A stretch of DNA of 64,000 bases from Clostridiales bacterium (GTDB lineage Bacteria > Bacillota > Clostridia > Peptostreptococcales > Acidaminobacteraceae), in contig JAEIOD010000012.1 in assembly GCA_016342415.1 (NCBI GenBank), positions 62,001 to 126,000 on the forward strand. Reading direction: 5' to 3'. The notes beneath the pieces were generated by a model. It ran no database searches and had not been told where the DNA came from. It was given only the letters and a program-made list of their open reading frames with translations. Below are positions 17,227 through 27,114 of the stretch, piece after piece. Each line of letters begins with the position of its first letter. The first letter of the stretch is position 1. A program made the position numbers and the translations under genes.

Positions 17227-18696
17227 CTAGAACTCCATAACCAATTCCATACCACCATCATAAACAGACTTTGGTACAAACCCTGCATTCATATATATTT
17301 TTTTAGCGCCAATGTTTTGTCTGCTCACGCCTATAGTCAACGTTTTTGCACCTTCTTTTTTTAGATACTCAACAGCCCACTTGACCATGTGTTTACCATA
17401 ACCTCTATTTTGGAAACGCTTATCTATGATGATAATGTCAATATTGTAGTCATCTTTCTTTTTATCCACATTTAAAACCAATAATCCTACAACTAGATTG
17501 CCTTCCATCTGTACGAAAGTCTTTTTAGTTTTATACATTAATCCCATGGCAACAGAAGCTTTCGCATCAAGTACAAAACTGTTTTGTTCCTCTTCAATAG
17601 TAATATTCATGGCATTCCAGAAATTTGTCTTGTTTAGTTTAATCATTTTTGTATCCACCGGATAAGTCAAAACTGAAGCAACGGTTTCTCTTGAATCCCT
17701 TCTAAAATAATGCCATGAGTTGTCTATATATTTAAACGTCTGATCTTCATTCACTAGACTGGCAAAAGCCACTCCAGTTTTATGATTCATGTAACTATAA
17801 AAACCATAACCTAAGAAGGTGGTATTCGTACAATCAAATCCATTAGCATTGGCAAATATTATGCCTCTGCCTTCTTCGTTATATTTCAAAGCCTTCTTCC
17901 ATAACTTTTTAGAAATGATTTTTCTTTTACTAAACGCAACCAGTAATTTCAACATATCTTCAACTGTCACATCAAATAAACCATCTACTTCATAATCAAT
18001 CGGCATTCTTACAAGTTCAGTCATTTTATGGACAGTATATGACAAACTTTCATGCGATTGATTTCTACATACAGTCGACATATTTAAAGGATTAAAAACA
18101 TGCTCTTTTAGATAATCAAATGGCTCTTGATCGGTTACAACTTTTAAGATCTCACATAAGAAAACAGCATTAGTTTCAGACCCATTTTTTTTAGTGCCTG
18201 GTTCATAATCAAGATCACATGATTCTATTAGAGAATAAACCTTCTTAAAATCTCTATTTTCGTATAAAACTTGTTTCTCTCTTCGAACACGGTCATGTTC
18301 TGATAACTCGAGATATGTTGCATCTGCTTCAAGTTCAACCATTAATTTTTCATGGTAGAAGTCAATTAAACCAGACTCATTTCGAAGTAAATGTTCAACT
18401 GTAACTTTATCACGGTGTTTAAACTCCGGGAAAAACTCCCTTAAAGAATCACTAAGTTTTAATTTCCCCTCATCAATTGCTACCATTACGGCTAGACTGA
18501 TAAAAAACATTTCATTTGAATCCATGGTATATTTCGTGTCCTTTTTTGTAGGACTCTCTAGTTCCCTGTTAGCATACCCATAGTGATTATTATGAAGGAT
18601 TTCTCCATCCTTTAATAGTATAAAATTTCCTGATAAGTTCCAATCATTTGATACTTTATCTATTTCTTGTTTAATCTTTACTTTATCTAATTTCAT
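17227..18696 (-). CDS. Serine hydrolase (beta-lactamase-like) domain fused to GNAT acetyltransferase, hydrolase site lost
   Basis: 489 residues from the ATG at 18696, which follows AAGGGGG; an in-frame start at 18720 lacks a site. Residues 1-345 align with class C beta-lactamase/penicillin-binding-like serine hydrolases. However, the SxxK motif reads SNEM (Ser60, Met63 in place of Lys), and the YxN position reads SET, so it should not be catalytic. An HKTG remains at the third motif. Residues about 365-489 are a GNAT domain with acetyl-CoA motif DKRFQNRGYGKHM. I infer a binding module joined to an active acetyltransferase. No operon partner; both flanks hold decayed genes. Confidence 0.75.
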   Translation of the reverse strand: MKLDKVKIKQEIDKVSNDWNLSGNFILLKDGEILHNNHYGYANRELESPTKKDTKYTMDSNEMFFISLAVMVAIDEGKLKLSDSLREFFPEFKHRDKVTVEHLLRNESGLIDFYHEKLMVELEADATYLELSEHDRVRREKQVLYENRDFKKVYSLIESCDLDYEPGTKKNGSETNAVFLCEILKVVTDQEPFDYLKEHVFNPLNMSTVCRNQSHESLSYTVHKMTELVRMPIDYEVDGLFDVTVEDMLKLLVAFSKRKIISKKLWKKALKYNEEGRGIIFANANGFDCTNTTFLGYGFYSYMNHKTGVAFASLVNEDQTFKYIDNSWHYFRRDSRETVASVLTYPVDTKMIKLNKTNFWNAMNITIEEEQNSFVLDAKASVAMGLMYKTKKTFVQMEGNLVVGLLVLNVDKKKDDYNIDIIIIDKRFQNRGYGKHMVKWAVEYLKKEGAKTLTIGVSRQNIGAKKIYMNAGFVPKSVYDGGMELVMEF

Positions 18697-18850
18697 TTTT
18701 ACCCCCTTATTTCCACTCACTTAAAAGTATATCACAAGCATTTACTCAATAATTTGGAAAATTCAGTTTTAACAATATATGCATAGCTGATGTACCGAGT
18801 ATTTATGATTATGCTAAAAAAGTGTTTCATTAAATATAGATGAATAGTTT

Positions 18851-19171
18851 TTATATTGAGGTGAAAACATATTCTGCTTGAATCTTTTTATTTTTTGCCG
18901 CTAACCAGACTTCAAATCTCACTTTCTCATGAACAAAAACTATGGCGACCTTCAATTTCTTTTTATTAAGCATCTCAGGTGTAAAAGCAAAATAAGTCAT
19001 ATCCATATACCCATAGTAAATACTTCCCAATACTAAGAAATCTGGATATCTGTTTTTTAAAATGGATTCTAAAATTCATAATAAAATCCATTAAACCTTT
19101 ATAAGCCTTTTTTATATCACCCTTTTCTAACTGCTTTTCATATTCTATCATATACTCATTTAGTGACTCAT
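18851..19171 (-). pseudogene. DUF7000-like gene broken by two frameshifts
   Basis: Joining frames gives a protein of about 105 residues with YEKQLEKGDIKKAYKGL and YYGYMDMTYFAFTPEML, which matches my recollection of the DUF7000 family (small proteins of unknown role). One frameshift lies in a run of six T at 19053-19058 (an extra base against the expected frame). A second lies at the first codons, where ATG AGT CAC TAA would be repaired by one added G. The 18721-18850 gap upstream of the neighbour holds nothing else. Confidence 0.6.
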
Positions 19172-19266
19172 AAATAATATTCCTAAAGTGTAATAAATGT
19201 GATTAATAAATTTCGTACTTTTAAAAGTAACTCTACTTCATCTTCTTAGTCCTCATCATCTTTTTT

Positions 19267-20486
19267 TCATCTCTTCAATACTAAAAAGATAAATATAGAT
19301 ATAACAAACAAAACAACCAGTAAAGCACTGACTATTATATAAATCGATGATGAACCTTCTTCACTTTCCTCCTGCGACGTAACTGTTTCAGTTGTTTGTT
19401 CACTGTCTGCTTGATTATTAAGTGCAGTCGTTTGGTTCTCTTCTGATCCTTCAACTTGATTATCTTCAATCGTATCACTAGAAGTGGTACTCTCTGCTTC
19501 TAGTTCACCATATTCAATTTTAGTTATACGACCTTCATTGCTTGTATCAGGAAAAAGTACAAATGGAACATCTGTTTTGTCAATTCCAGCAATTAAGATT
19601 CTTGTACCTTCTTGTGTAAATCCTCTACTTCCGAACTCTTCCCATGCTTCTCCATTATATTTCATCGAAGTCACCTTATTATCATTTTCACTATCGTTAA
19701 AACAAACAATAGGCCATCCATTTGAATCCATTACCATACCGAAAGTTCTAATCATTGTAGGTGAAAACGGATGAGGATCCATGTACTGCCATGTTCTCTT
19801 ATCATAAATCATACCGAGCGTCTTCCATTTCCAAATCTGTATCCATATAAATTAGAATGGGTCTATCCTCATTTCTAATTGCCATTTTTACCCAATAATG
19901 ATAACCCGATTCGATACTACTGTTGTCAGTAACTTCCCAACCTGTATCAGTTGAGTATCTCCATACTTCTATCTCACTTCGTTGGATAATCACTGCAGCA
20001 TATACATATTGATTATTATGGTCAACAGCAAGACTGATATAACTTGCCGTATCTTCGGTGAAACCTGGTTCACCATATTCTATCCATTTGCCATCTTTAT
20101 AAATCTTGATGTTAGTCTGCCTTCTTCTAAAAGATCGACATACGCGACCACCAAAGAACCATCAGACATCACCTGAAAATCATAGTAGATAAACTGATGA
20201 TCTATTCGAAGTAACCTATCGGCATTGGCAAGTTCTTCCCATTTGTCATCCTTGAATTCATAGATATGAATTACTCCATTAATATAATGAAACAAAAATA
20301 CAACTTCTCTGATGCCTCATCATATTTTGCCATAGGAAGTGGCAATATATCCACAGATGGATCACTAATCACGTAAATAAGATATACATTTCCATTGTTA
20401 TCTGTAGTGAAAGCCCAGTAGGCATATGCAAATCACACTGATAATTAGAATTGCCTTAAGTCCTATTTGCCTTATTTAAACTTCAT
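19267..20486 (-). pseudogene. Decayed surface protein: signal peptide, about six 45-residue repeats, C-terminal membrane anchor
   Basis: Reading across frames from an ATG at 20486 gives a signal-like stretch (ILIISVICICLL). Repeats of about 45 residues follow, each with a W near the start and a YxxxD-type end (for example DGKWIEYGEPGF, TGWEVTDN, RTWQYMDPHPF, EAWEEFGSRGF). A Glu/Thr/Ser-rich linker comes next, and a terminal hydrophobic helix ends in KR. The repeat pattern is like beta-propeller blades. At least five frame changes (near 20475, 20430, 20290, 20110 and 19810) make it a pseudogene; too many to be sequencing error alone. The C-terminal frame 19267-19812 is still open. Confidence 0.6.
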
Positions 20487-20635
20487 CCTCTCAAATTCTG
20501 TAGATTTAGGTTTGATGCAAAAGTTCAAAGTATTCGTTTTCTTTATTCCTTGCATTTTAAATAAACAGAAAAAATATATATTCTTCTAAGTATTTCTATA
20601 TCTCTTTTAAATCAATTCAGTAACTTGTTTTTCAC

Positions 20636-20671
20636 AAAAAAAATAAAATGAGCAGAAAAAATCTACTCATT
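20636..20671 (-). terminator. Terminator of the corrinoid/GGDEF operon
   Basis: A 10-bp stem (20647-20656 with 20662-20671, one T-G pair) followed on the minus strand by TTTTATTTTTTTT. It lies 40 bp beyond the GGDEF gene. The gap between it and 20486 holds no gene. Confidence 0.75.
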
Positions 20672-20710
20672 ACTTTAATTGATTATAAATCTTATGATTA
20701 CATTTAAAGA

Positions 20711-22651
20711 TTATTTTTTTCCATATTTGACTTGATACATAGATTCATCCGACTTCTTAATAAGGGTTTCAGAATCCAATCCATCATAGGGATATACCGA
20801 AAAACCAATACTGGCTCTTATAGGAATATTGATATCCTTGTCGATGAACTCCAGTTTCATTTTCTCATTCATTTTGTCCATAATAATCTCAACATCATCT
20901 TTTGACTTAAGGTTAGACAATATCAACACAAACTCATCTCCACCTATTCTTGCTACAGTATCACTTTTGCGTACACCTTCAGATAGTTTGTTTGCAACTT
21001 CTATAAGTACTTTGTCACCAACATCATGACCGTAAGTGTCATTGATTTCTTTAAACTTGTCCAAGTCAATATATACAACTGCAAACACATCTTTATTTCG
21101 TTTTGAAATTTCAAGCTGCATCTGAAGTCTATCATTAAAAACTCTACGCGTAGATAATCCCGTCAGTTCATCTGTGAAGGCTAACTTATTAATTATTTTT
21201 TGTTGTTCTATTCTAGTCGTAATATCTGAGTATATGATATAAATTCCTATAAGTTCATTTTCAGTAACTATTGGATACGATAACATTTCCACAGATACAT
21301 AAATCCCATCTTTTTTTACTCTTGATGTTTCATGTTTGATGTATCCACCTTCAAGAACCATTGCCATAGCATCATTAAAATCATCAATATCTTTGGTAGG
21401 TATGATGGAATAGATACTGTTTTTTTCTGAAAGTTCATCAAGTGAGTATTGGAAGAGTTTTGTAAACTCATCATTAATGTCTTTTATACTCAAGTCTTTG
21501 TTGAGTATCATAATCGATTCTGGTGAGTTTTTAAATAGTTGTTTAAAGTAAGTGGTTTGAAAAGATAGATTTTTTTGCGAGTCAATAAAATCACTATAAA
21601 TACGAGAATTTCTAATTGCAAGTCCACAAACGTTTCTTATATCCAAAAAAGTATTTAAGTAGTTAAGTATAAACTCTTTTTTAGAAACATTATCGATGCA
21701 TACAACACCTAATCTTTCACCATTAGCTCCTATATTTACTACAAAACCGCTACCTGAATCTGTTAACATATGCACATCTTTAAATCCGAATAGTTTTTGA
21801 GTCTTTGCCTCATCGAACTCAAGGTTTTTAGGATATGTTACAACTTTCATAATTTCATTGTTATGAATGGAAATATATTTTACTTTTTCTGCACCAAAAA
21901 ACATTCTCGTCATATTTATAATACTTTCGATTACAACCGATTCATTAGATGCTTCAGTTAAATTACTAAAAACATCAAAAATCAAAGCATAGTCTACAAG
22001 TTTTTGATTATTGAGTTGAAGCTGTTTATTCTGGTTTTCAATTTTAGTCTCATATGTGTTTTTCATTATAATATTGTTGATATATCCACGTAAATAATCC
22101 AGACCTACTGGTATTACATGATATGGTCGATTGACGTATTCAGAGAATTCTTTTAGATGTTCATATGTATTCTCATATACACCTGTATCAAGCAGTAAAA
22201 GCTGAGATGTTGTATCTTTAAAGAATTCCTGTGCCGTCTCCTCATTAAATTTCCACACTTCTTTGACATAGTGTTTCCATTTTAGAAGCCACCCTGGTGT
22301 AAGAATGTAATTTCGTTCTTTAATATAATATTCGAGAATACTTTTATTAACCAACATATGAAAACAAACATCTGTTTTGTTAATGTATACTCTATCATCA
22401 GTAGTCTTGAGAGATTCGTCAATGCTTTTTATGTTGACACATCCAGAACTACAAAAAACTTCATAGGAAGTGCATTCTTCTTTTGTTTTACTTATGATAT
22501 CCACTAAATTCTCATATTCCACCTTTTTAAATGTTACACATTCCGAAGGAAAAACATTCAAACGGACATTCTTATAGCCCTCTGATTCTATAATGGCTTT
22601 AATTTCCTTAAAGAAATTACCACAAACAACCATACAAATTTTATTGTTCAT
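20711..22651 (-). CDS. DUF1638-GAF-PAS-GGDEF sensor diguanylate cyclase
   Basis: 646 residues from the ATG at 22651, which overlaps the methyltransferase gene by 11 bp (a TTG at 22660 is possible). Domains in order: DUF1638-like N-terminal region (about 4-200, opening with VVCGNFFKEI and Cys-rich CSSGC), short coiled coil, GAF (about 230-350), PAS (about 370-480), GGDEF (about 485-646). The active site RIGGDEF is intact and an RKSD inhibitory site precedes it, so it should make cyclic di-GMP with product inhibition. DUF1638 proteins accompany corrinoid methyltransferases, and the two upstream genes are exactly that. Inference: the cyclase reports on the methyl-transfer state. Confidence 0.82.
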   Translation of the reverse strand: MNNKICMVVCGNFFKEIKAIIESEGYKNVRLNVFPSECVTFKKVEYENLVDIISKTKEECTSYEVFCSSGCVNIKSIDESLKTTDDRVYINKTDVCFHMLVNKSILEYYIKERNYILTPGWLLKWKHYVKEVWKFNEETAQEFFKDTTSQLLLLDTGVYENTYEHLKEFSEYVNRPYHVIPVGLDYLRGYINNIIMKNTYETKIENQNKQLQLNNQKLVDYALIFDVFSNLTEASNESVVIESIINMTRMFFGAEKVKYISIHNNEIMKVVTYPKNLEFDEAKTQKLFGFKDVHMLTDSGSGFVVNIGANGERLGVVCIDNVSKKEFILNYLNTFLDIRNVCGLAIRNSRIYSDFIDSQKNLSFQTTYFKQLFKNSPESIMILNKDLSIKDINDEFTKLFQYSLDELSEKNSIYSIIPTKDIDDFNDAMAMVLEGGYIKHETSRVKKDGIYVSVEMLSYPIVTENELIGIYIIYSDITTRIEQQKIINKLAFTDELTGLSTRRVFNDRLQMQLEISKRNKDVFAVVYIDLDKFKEINDTYGHDVGDKVLIEVANKLSEGVRKSDTVARIGGDEFVLILSNLKSKDDVEIIMDKMNEKMKLEFIDKDINIPIRASIGFSVYPYDGLDSETLIKKSDESMYQVKYGKK

Positions 22652-23699
22652 CGTTATCAACCCAATCTAATGGGTAAGTGCCCCATTTTTTTATATTGGT
22701 TGCTATATCAAGGAGTACTTGTTCTGGCACCTGCATAGGAATCTCACCATGATTGTCAGATATGATTAAGCCGCCACCTGTCGCTGCTTTTCTGATAAGA
22801 TCTTTTATGATTCTTTCTGTATCATCGCTGGTCCACCTGCACATTTCAATTCCATTTAGATTACCCAAGATCGTTATTTTACCATTACACTTCTCTTTTA
22901 GTTTATTTAAATCTTCAGTACAACTTACACCAACGACAACAGAGCCAGTTTCTATAATCTCATCGATTATAGGCAAAGTGATTGCTGAAGCAAAATGTGT
23001 TGTTACTGGGCCGTTTATTTTCGAAATAGTACGTTTTGATATCTCATAACCGGTTTTTAAATAAAGTTCCTTAGGTACGATTGTAGGAGATGACATAGGG
23101 TCAAAATAAGCAATTACTGTAGCACCTGCATCGATTTGAGCATTAGCCCATTCTATACAAAATTCCTCGTTGAATTTCATTAGGCGATTAAATCGAAGCT
23201 CATCCGAATAGATTAAATCCAAGTATCTGTCAAACCCCATCTGAATAACAGGGAACGAGAATGGTGACATAACAACGCCCACTATTGGTACTTGATCCCC
23301 TACTTTATCTTTCATCATTCTGATTGTCTTTAGAACTTTAAGAAGAGAAGGTGACTCATTGACATTTGGAACTTTTAAATTATCAATATCTTCCAGCGAA
23401 CGAATATTAGGTCTTCCTGAAACAGGTGGTGCATCATTTTTAAATATGGTTTTGCCACCCCAAGCTTCAAATTCGATGCCAGCATAGTAAAACGAATCCA
23501 AACAATCATTGTCATATTTTTTCAACATCTTCAATTGTGCTTCAACCACATTTTCAGGATTTGAAAAATATTCTTTTGGTGTCATTTTCATTTCATTAGC
23601 ACCATACAGAGATAGCAATAAAAACATTGGCACACGATCAGGTTCTTTAAAACTTAATGCAGTAAGAACTCTTTCCATAGAACTCATAGTCTTATTCAT
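22641..23699 (-). CDS. UroD/MtaA-family corrinoid-dependent methyltransferase
   Basis: 352 residues; ATG at 23699 preceded by GGAGGAGAC (an in-frame GTG at 23702 is possible). The whole chain is a uroporphyrinogen decarboxylase-like barrel of the MtaA/MtbA/CmuA branch, starting MERVLTALSFKEPDRVP. In MtaA-type enzymes zinc is held by HxC and a later Cys; here the first site reads HFA and the later one SDNHGEIP, so both Cys are missing. The metal site must differ. It is encoded between a corrinoid protein (8-bp overlap) and a DUF1638-GGDEF sensor, so it likely transfers methyl to or from that corrinoid. Methyl donor unknown. Confidence 0.78.
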   Translation of the reverse strand: MNKTMSSMERVLTALSFKEPDRVPMFLLLSLYGANEMKMTPKEYFSNPENVVEAQLKMLKKYDNDCLDSFYYAGIEFEAWGGKTIFKNDAPPVSGRPNIRSLEDIDNLKVPNVNESPSLLKVLKTIRMMKDKVGDQVPIVGVVMSPFSFPVIQMGFDRYLDLIYSDELRFNRLMKFNEEFCIEWANAQIDAGATVIAYFDPMSSPTIVPKELYLKTGYEISKRTISKINGPVTTHFASAITLPIIDEIIETGSVVVGVSCTEDLNKLKEKCNGKITILGNLNGIEMCRWTSDDTERIIKDLIRKAATGGGLIISDNHGEIPMQVPEQVLLDIATNIKKWGTYPLDWVDNDEQ

Positions 23700-24339
23700 C
23701 ACTTGTCTCCTCCCATTGTTTTATAATATTCAATGTGTCAATAGGCGTTCTGGCCATGGCATCAACTTCTAACATTTTCCAAAGTTCAGAATCAAATCGA
23801 AAAGGTGCACCACCAACTAAAATTTTTGTATCTAGACCACTTGCGCGTAATTTATTTTTGAAATCCTTAATCTTGAATACAGTTGGCAACATCAATACAG
23901 ACATGATCAAAATTTCAATATTATCTCTTTCAATCCTCTTGATCAACTCCTGATCATCAACACCGAATCCATAATCCAACAAGTAAACTCCACTCGCTTT
24001 AAGAGTAGAATAAACAATTTTTTTACCTAATGGATGAAAATCATCATAAGTAACAATCGCTATGGTAGGCTTATCATTTGCTTCATCATGAGTTTGTGGA
24101 TATAGAACTTCAATAAGCTCCTCGCAGATACGTCCACTGATATAGACTTGCGATAGTGCTACTGTGCCATCTTCCCAGCCATCTCCAATTTCCTCTAGAA
24201 CAGGGACGAGAATATCTTCTACAAAGTTGGTTTTGTCTTGATATCCTTTTACCTGCTCAAGAATACTTGTGACTTCTAGTCTATTAAGCTCAAGTAATGC
24301 CTTTTTAAATTTTTCTTTATACAGGTTTATACTATCCAT
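23692..24339 (-). CDS. Corrinoid (B12-binding) methyl carrier protein
   Basis: 215 residues from the ATG at 24339 after AAGGAGAG. Residues about 5-85 are the helical cap domain (EDILVPVLEEIGDGWEDG). Residues about 90-215 are the cobalamin-binding Rossmann domain with DxHxxG as Asp100, His102, Gly105 and a later LVGGAPF. His102 is the expected lower cobalt ligand. Such proteins shuttle methyl groups between a substrate methyltransferase and a second one. First gene of the operon. No cobalamin riboswitch is visible upstream. Confidence 0.85.
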   Translation of the reverse strand: MDSINLYKEKFKKALLELNRLEVTSILEQVKGYQDKTNFVEDILVPVLEEIGDGWEDGTVALSQVYISGRICEELIEVLYPQTHDEANDKPTIAIVTYDDFHPLGKKIVYSTLKASGVYLLDYGFGVDDQELIKRIERDNIEILIMSVLMLPTVFKIKDFKNKLRASGLDTKILVGGAPFRFDSELWKMLEVDAMARTPIDTLNIIKQWEETSDE

Positions 24340-24751
24340 AATACTCTCCTTATTGATTTTGGAATCACAATATCTCATAATTATAAGTTACTAAGTACTT
24401 AATATGATTTCATCAGAGTTAGCAAAATCAAATTCTACTCACTTATTTATTTTATCATAAAATTAATAGTCTTTCAGCAAATAGATTTATGGTAATAATT
24501 TTTCTGATTATGACATTTAACATACTATTTTTAACCATTATGTAACCCTAGAAACAGAGTAATGAAATGTTTATGCCATCAATCACATACAAAGTGTAAA
24601 AAATCTGATTCTAAATCATTTATATAGACCATAGGTCCGTTTGACCAAATTGAATTATAAATGGTTTGCCTACAAGATACTTAAAAGTGCACATATATTT
24701 ATAGATCTCAGTCAGTAATTGTATGTCATTAAAAATATTTACATCTGCTAG
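24340..24751. other. Intergenic stretch upstream of the corrinoid operon
   Basis: AT-rich, with no open frame I can support. A TATAAT on the minus strand near 24380 could be a -10 box, but no good -35 goes with it. No B12-box-like sequence was found. Confidence 0.4.
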
Positions 24752-24790
24752 AAAAATATAAAAACGTCAACTATACGTGATAGTTGACGT
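24752..24790 (-). terminator. Terminator of the xanthine dehydrogenase operon
   Basis: A perfect 11-bp stem (24764-24774 with 24780-24790), loop of five, then TTTTTATATTTTT on the minus strand. It lies 42 bp past the last gene. Confidence 0.85.
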
Positions 24791-24831
24791 CTGATTAATA
24801 CATTACCTTCTACTTGAGAGAATCAGGATGA

Positions 24832-27114
24832 TTACTTCTTTTCTCTTAATGCTTTATACACTTTTTCTGGTGTAATCGGCAACTCTCTAAACTGAATGCC
24901 TATTGCATTAAATATAGCATTGGCAATAGCAGGAGCTGCTGTATTAATAACAATTTCTCCGATCGATTTAGCCCCAAATGGGCCAGTTGGTTCATAACTG
25001 TCAGCAAACTCGACTCTGATATTGGAAGCGTCTTTTCTGCTAGGAATTTTATATGTCATAAAGTTTTTATTCATTTCATCACCATTAGATGCATGGGTAA
25101 TCTCTTCAAACAATGTCATGCCTATCCCTTGTAACATACCACCTTGTGCCTGTACAGTAGCTAGATTCGTATTGATGACCGTTCCACAATCAATAACGCC
25201 TACAAAATCTACGACATCCACTTTTCCCGTTTCAAGATCAACATCTACAAGTGCATACCCTGCTTTATAAGGTGGTGCCTCTTTAGAACAAACATGACTT
25301 TCAGTAACACTTATTTGTTTGTTATTCAACTTAAATCCTAAATCACTAAGTGTGAGCGTCTGATCCTTATAACTAAACACACCCTCTTTATATGTAACTT
25401 CTAAAGCATCTGTTTCTGTTAATAGTGCCACTTCTTCTTTTAAAACACTCAAGACTTTTTCAGAAGCTTTTTTGACAGCAGTCCCAGTAACATACGTCGA
25501 ACTAGACGCATAAGAACCATCATCATATGGGGTTACATCTGTATCTGCTGAATAGACATTCACTTGTTCAAGTGGTACTTCTAAGATTTCCGCCGCCATC
25601 TGAGATAAAATAGTATCACAGCCAGTGCCCATATCCGTAGCACTGATCAACAAGGTAAAAAAACCATCACAATTTAGTTTAATCGTTGCACCACCTGAAT
25701 CAATATTTAGCACTCCTGATCCTTGAGTTGATAGCGCCATACCCACACCTCTAACTTTAGTGTCTGATATTTTTTTACTTGGATAATGACGCTCCCAATC
25801 GATTAACTCTTTACCTTTATTCAAACAATATTCCAACTCGCAGCTATCTTGTCTAATGACATCTTCCTCATATTTATGATATGTACCTAAATTTAAATTA
25901 TCACCTTTGTGAATGATATTTTTACTTCTTAAAAGGGTTGGATCCATCCCCAACTCACTTGCCAATTCATTTAAGATGGATTCTACAGCAAAACCTCCTT
26001 GTGTTTTACCATATCCTCTAAAAGCACCGGAGGCAACTCGATTGGTATACATCGCTTTACCATCAAATCTATAACCCACAGTCTTATAAAAGGCCATTAT
26101 TTTTTCTGCACAGGCTTCCATCACCGTTGCTGCGTGTTCACCATATGCTCCAGTATCTGATAGAGCTTCTACATTGAAAGCTTTTAAAACGCCATCTTTT
26201 GTAGCTCCGACTGATATTTTGATATTAAAGGGATGTCTTCTCGTTGAAGATAAAAACACTTCTTCTCTTGTGTAGAAAACTTTAGCCGACTTACCAGTTT
26301 TCATGGTAACAAGCGCAGGGAAAAACTCGCTCGCTGCGGTTTGTTTACATCCGAAGCCACCACCAATACGAGGTTTTATAACACGCACATTGCTAATAGG
26401 CATATCAAGTGAATTGGCTACCAGTCTTCTCACATGAAATGGAATTTGAGTCGCCGATACGATCACCAATCTACCAAAGTGATCTAAATAAGTGTAAGTC
26501 GTAAGAGGTTCCATCATGCCAGGATGAGTTGCTTGTGTGTTGTATTCTCTAGACAAAACAACATCACTTTCTTCAAAGCCTTTTTTATAATCTCCAACTT
26601 CTACATAATATTTTGCAGCAATATTCTTTTCTGGATTAAACCCAATGTCATAATGGGTAAATGACTCTCCCTCTGGATGAACCAATGATTTTTCATGTAT
26701 CGCTGTTTTGTAATCCAGAACTGGCTCTAATACCTCATAGTCTACTTTTATCAACTTCATTGCCTTGTTGGCGATTTTCTCAGATGTTGCTGCGATAACA
26801 GCGACCTCATCTCCTTTAAAACGTACATACTCATCTAGAATCTTCCAATCCTGCGGTGAAGGTTCCGGGTAAGTTTGCCCTGCTCTTGTAATTGGTTTAT
26901 TAGGCACATCTTTATAAGTTAAAACACATTCAACACCATCAAGACTTTCAGCTTTTGATGTATCAATATTTATTATTTTTGCAAAGTGATGTTTGCTTCT
27001 CAGTATTTTTATAATCAACGATTCACTTGGTGCTAGATCATCGGTATAAACAGGTGCACCCGTCACCAATTTAATCCCATCTCTTTTAGCAATTGCCTTA
27101 TTGACTATTTTCAT
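24832..27114 (-). CDS. Xanthine dehydrogenase family, molybdenum-binding subunit
   Basis: 760 residues, normal for the separate Mo subunit. It opens with an aldehyde oxidase/XDH a/b hammerhead domain and continues as the molybdopterin domain. GGGFGCKQ, AFRGYGKTQGG and near the end GAKSIGE are visible; the last Glu is the catalytic base of the family. With the two smaller subunits it should hydroxylate a purine such as hypoxanthine or xanthine. The riboswitch upstream supports a purine substrate over an aldehyde. No molybdenum cofactor gene is in the window. Confidence 0.87.
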   Translation of the reverse strand: MKIVNKAIAKRDGIKLVTGAPVYTDDLAPSESLIIKILRSKHHFAKIINIDTSKAESLDGVECVLTYKDVPNKPITRAGQTYPEPSPQDWKILDEYVRFKGDEVAVIAATSEKIANKAMKLIKVDYEVLEPVLDYKTAIHEKSLVHPEGESFTHYDIGFNPEKNIAAKYYVEVGDYKKGFEESDVVLSREYNTQATHPGMMEPLTTYTYLDHFGRLVIVSATQIPFHVRRLVANSLDMPISNVRVIKPRIGGGFGCKQTAASEFFPALVTMKTGKSAKVFYTREEVFLSSTRRHPFNIKISVGATKDGVLKAFNVEALSDTGAYGEHAATVMEACAEKIMAFYKTVGYRFDGKAMYTNRVASGAFRGYGKTQGGFAVESILNELASELGMDPTLLRSKNIIHKGDNLNLGTYHKYEEDVIRQDSCELEYCLNKGKELIDWERHYPSKKISDTKVRGVGMALSTQGSGVLNIDSGGATIKLNCDGFFTLLISATDMGTGCDTILSQMAAEILEVPLEQVNVYSADTDVTPYDDGSYASSSTYVTGTAVKKASEKVLSVLKEEVALLTETDALEVTYKEGVFSYKDQTLTLSDLGFKLNNKQISVTESHVCSKEAPPYKAGYALVDVDLETGKVDVVDFVGVIDCGTVINTNLATVQAQGGMLQGIGMTLFEEITHASNGDEMNKNFMTYKIPSRKDASNIRVEFADSYEPTGPFGAKSIGEIVINTAAPAIANAIFNAIGIQFRELPITPEKVYKALREKK

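Noticed and set aside
24340..24700. Cobalamin riboswitch before the corrinoid operon
   Set aside because: No B12-box-like sequence or matching stem pattern could be found by eye in this stretch.
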